Notes under the pieces: model-generated | Database searches by the model: none | Told to the model about the DNA's origin: nothing | Seen by the model: only the letters and a program-made list of their open reading frames with translations | Source of the DNA: Stenotrophomonas rhizophila | GTDB taxonomy: Bacteria; Pseudomonadota; Gammaproteobacteria; Xanthomonadales; Xanthomonadaceae | Direction: 5' to 3' | Assembly (NCBI RefSeq): GCF_020857975.1 | Contig: NZ_JACWUO010000002.1 | Location: 310,001 to 374,000 of the forward strand | DNA: 64,000 bases | Shown here: piece after piece, positions 62,139 through 64,000 of the stretch | Layout: the number at the start of each line of letters is the position of its first letter | Position numbering within the stretch: the stretch's first letter is position 1 | Translations under genes and position numbers: made by a program

Positions 62139-64000
62139 ATGTCACGTCCCTCCTCTCCCGTTCCGCCGCTGCCCCGTTCCGGCCAGCTCCGCGCCTGGTG
62201 GCGCGCTCCCGCATCGGCCACCGCGCTGGCGTGGTATGCCGCGCGTGCCGCCGAGGCCCATGACGGGCCGCTGCTGGTCATCGCCCGCGACAACCACGGC
62301 GCCAACCAGATCGAAGCCGACCTGCGCACCCTGCTGGGCAGCGCATCGAGCCTGCCGGTGGTGGTGTTCCCGGACTGGGAAACCCTGCCCTACGACGCCT
62401 TCAGCCCGCACCCGGACATCATTTCCCAGCGCCTGGCCGCGCTGCACCGCCTGCCCACGCTCGCCCGCGGCATCGTGGTGGTGCCGGTGCAGACCCTGCT
62501 GCAGCAGCTGGCGCCGCTCAAGTACATCATCGGCGGCAGCTTCGACCTGAAGGTTGGCCAGCGCCTGGACCTGGACGCGGAAAAGCGCCGGCTGGAAGCG
62601 GCGGCCTACCGCAACGTGCCGCAGGTGATGGACCCGGGCGACTTCGCGGTGCGCGGCGGCCTGCTCGATGTCTTCCCGATGGGCGCCGATGCGCCGCTGC
62701 GGGTGGAACTGCTGGACCAGGACATCGACTCGATCCGCGCCTTCGACCCGGAGAGCCAGCGTTCGCTGGACAAGGTCGATGCGGTGCGCATGCTGCCCGG
62801 CCGCGAAGTGCCGCTGGACGAGCTGGCGGTAGCGCGGGTGCTGACCACCCTGCGCGAACGCTTCGACGTGGATACCCGGCGCAGCGCGCTGTACCAGGAC
62901 CTCAAGGCCGGGTTGGCGCCGGCCGGCGTGGAGTACTACCTGCCGCTGTTCTTCGACCGCACCGCCACCCTGTTCGACTACCTGCAGCCCAACGTGCTGC
63001 CGCTGGTCGCCGCCGGCGTGGGCGAGGCCGCCGCCGCGTTCTGGGCGCAGACCCAGAACCGTTACGAACAACGCCGGCACGACCTCGAACGCCCGCTGCT
63101 GGCTCCGCAGGAGCTGTATCTCAGCCCCGAGGCGTTGAGCAGTACGCTCAACGCGCTGCCGCGCATCGAGGTCTGGAACGCCGACCACCCGCGCATCGAC
63201 GAGGCCCAGCCGCTGGGCGACCAGCCGTTGCCGCCGCTGCCGGTGGCCGCCCGCGATGCCCCGGCCGGCGAAGCGCTGAAATCCTTCCTGGGCCATTACC
63301 CGGGCCGGGTACTGATCGCCGCCGATTCGCCCGGCCGCCGCGAGGCACTGCTGGAAGTGCTGCTGGCCGCCGAACTGAAACCGCCGGTGGTGGCCGACCT
63401 GCCGGCGTTCCTGGCCGACGCCAGGATCCGTTTTGCGATCACCGTGGCGCCGCTGGAAGACGGTTTCGCGCTGGATGACCCGCAGATCGCGGTGCTCACC
63501 GAGCGCCAGCTGTTCCCCGAGCGCGCCGGCACCACCCGCCGCAGCCGCCGGGTCGGGCGCGAACCCGAAGCGATCATCCGCGACCTGGGCGAGTTGACCG
63601 AAGGCGCGCCGATCGTCCATGAAGACCACGGCGTGGGCCGCTACCGCGGGCTGATCGTGCTCGACGCCGGCGGCATGCCCGGCGAGTTCCTGGAGATCGA
63701 ATACGCCAAGGGCGACCGCCTGTACGTACCGGTCGCCCAGCTGCACCTGATCAGCCGCTACTCCGGTGCCTCGGCCGAAACCGCGCCGCTGCACTCGCTC
63801 GGCGGCGAACAGTGGACCAAGGCCAAGCGCAAGGCGGCCGAGAAGGTCCGCGACGTGGCTGCCGAACTGCTGGAAATCCAGGCCCGCCGCCGCGCCCGCG
63901 CCGGGCTGGCGCTGCACGTGGACCGCGCCATGTACGAGCCGTTCGCGGCCGGCTTCCCGTTCGAGGAAACCCCCGACCAGCTTGCCGCGATCGATGCCAC
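62139..64000 (+). CDS. mfd: Transcription-repair coupling factor Mfd, N-terminal part, cut by window edge
   Basis: Translocase that removes stalled RNA polymerase at DNA lesions and recruits UvrA. 620 residues seen of about 1150. The UvrB-like N-terminal modules contain LPVVVFPDWETLPYDAFSPH, VPVQTLLQQLAP and GDFAVRGGLLDVFPMG; the RNA-polymerase-interacting domain contains PIVHEDHGVGRYRGLIVLD and LEIEYAKGDRLYVPVAQLHLISRY; the sequence ends at the start of the translocase domain (FPFEETPDQLAAID). ATG 62139 (MSRPSSPVPPLPRSGQ) is the first start in frame. Confidence 0.96.
   Translation, partial: MSRPSSPVPPLPRSGQLRAWWRAPASATALAWYAARAAEAHDGPLLVIARDNHGANQIEADLRTLLGSASSLPVVVFPDWETLPYDAFSPHPDIISQRLAALHRLPTLARGIVVVPVQTLLQQLAPLKYIIGGSFDLKVGQRLDLDAEKRRLEAAAYRNVPQVMDPGDFAVRGGLLDVFPMGADAPLRVELLDQDIDSIRAFDPESQRSLDKVDAVRMLPGREVPLDELAVARVLTTLRERFDVDTRRSALYQDLKAGLAPAGVEYYLPLFFDRTATLFDYLQPNVLPLVAAGVGEAAAAFWAQTQNRYEQRRHDLERPLLAPQELYLSPEALSSTLNALPRIEVWNADHPRIDEAQPLGDQPLPPLPVAARDAPAGEALKSFLGHYPGRVLIAADSPGRREALLEVLLAAELKPPVVADLPAFLADARIRFAITVAPLEDGFALDDPQIAVLTERQLFPERAGTTRRSRRVGREPEAIIRDLGELTEGAPIVHEDHGVGRYRGLIVLDAGGMPGEFLEIEYAKGDRLYVPVAQLHLISRYSGASAETAPLHSLGGEQWTKAKRKAAEKVRDVAAELLEIQARRRARAGLALHVDRAMYEPFAAGFPFEETPDQLAAIDA

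Overview
The window reads as one contiguous piece of chromosome from a high-GC gammaproteobacterium of the Xanthomonadaceae, most likely Stenotrophomonas. The evidence is the gene set and order (lepA - mucD - rseA - rpoE, a MucD-type protease, CreBCD, a THX protein with a lysine/alanine tail) and many short hairpins headed by GTAG, the hallmark of the SMAG repetitive extragenic elements of Stenotrophomonas. I see no rRNA, tRNA, CRISPR array, insertion sequence or prophage gene. The window opens inside lepA and ends inside mfd. Layout: 1-4.6 kb carries the envelope-stress module (partial lepA, a 53-residue secreted cysteine-rich peptide with its own promoter, mucD, anti-sigma factor rseA, sigma-E rpoE). 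4.8-15.5 kb holds a fused beta-oxidation enzyme, two pirins around an aquaporin, the pyruvate/peptide transporter cstA with its small partner, a PadR-regulated membrane protein and a periplasmic cyclophilin. 15.6-30 kb is mostly housekeeping and accessory metabolism: two EamA exporters, a LysR regulator, lipoproteins, a DUF885 peptidase, an ABC exporter, a beta-lactamase-fold hydrolase, a DUF72 protein, an AAA ATPase and RluF. 30-38 kb has two adjacent c-di-GMP proteins, the DEAD-box helicase DeaD/CsdA, an S4 RNA-binding protein and a ubiquinone-type hydroxylase. 38-44 kb has a MAPEG protein, two exported proteins, the alkylation-repair pair ada-alkA/ogt, and a nucleotide pyrophosphatase. 44-54.6 kb has a zinc-homeostasis theme (MerC-like protein and a ZnuD-like TonB receptor divergent from each other with candidate Zur boxes, and zur itself 5.6 kb away next to gltX), with a MarR-MFS pair and a TetR-EmrB-EmrA efflux operon between them. 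54.6-64 kb has an M28 peptidase, the complete creB-creC-creD system with a near-consensus cre tag, rlmJ, a GNAT acetyltransferase and the start of mfd. Regulation is unusually readable: sigma-E, Zur, CreB, MarR, TetR, PadR and LysR candidate sites are each located beside the matching gene. The most unusual observations are (1) the tiny cysteine-rich exported peptide whose promoter spacer contains a perfect 12-bp palindrome, partly repeated at its ribosome binding site; (2) a 280-bp composite element made of two inverted units that share a nearly identical 49-bp core but have different perfect inverted-repeat arms; and (3) GTAG-headed repeats sitting exactly at gene ends in the sense direction, so that the TAG of the repeat is the stop codon of several genes. 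No obviously new multi-gene defence or biosynthetic system was found.
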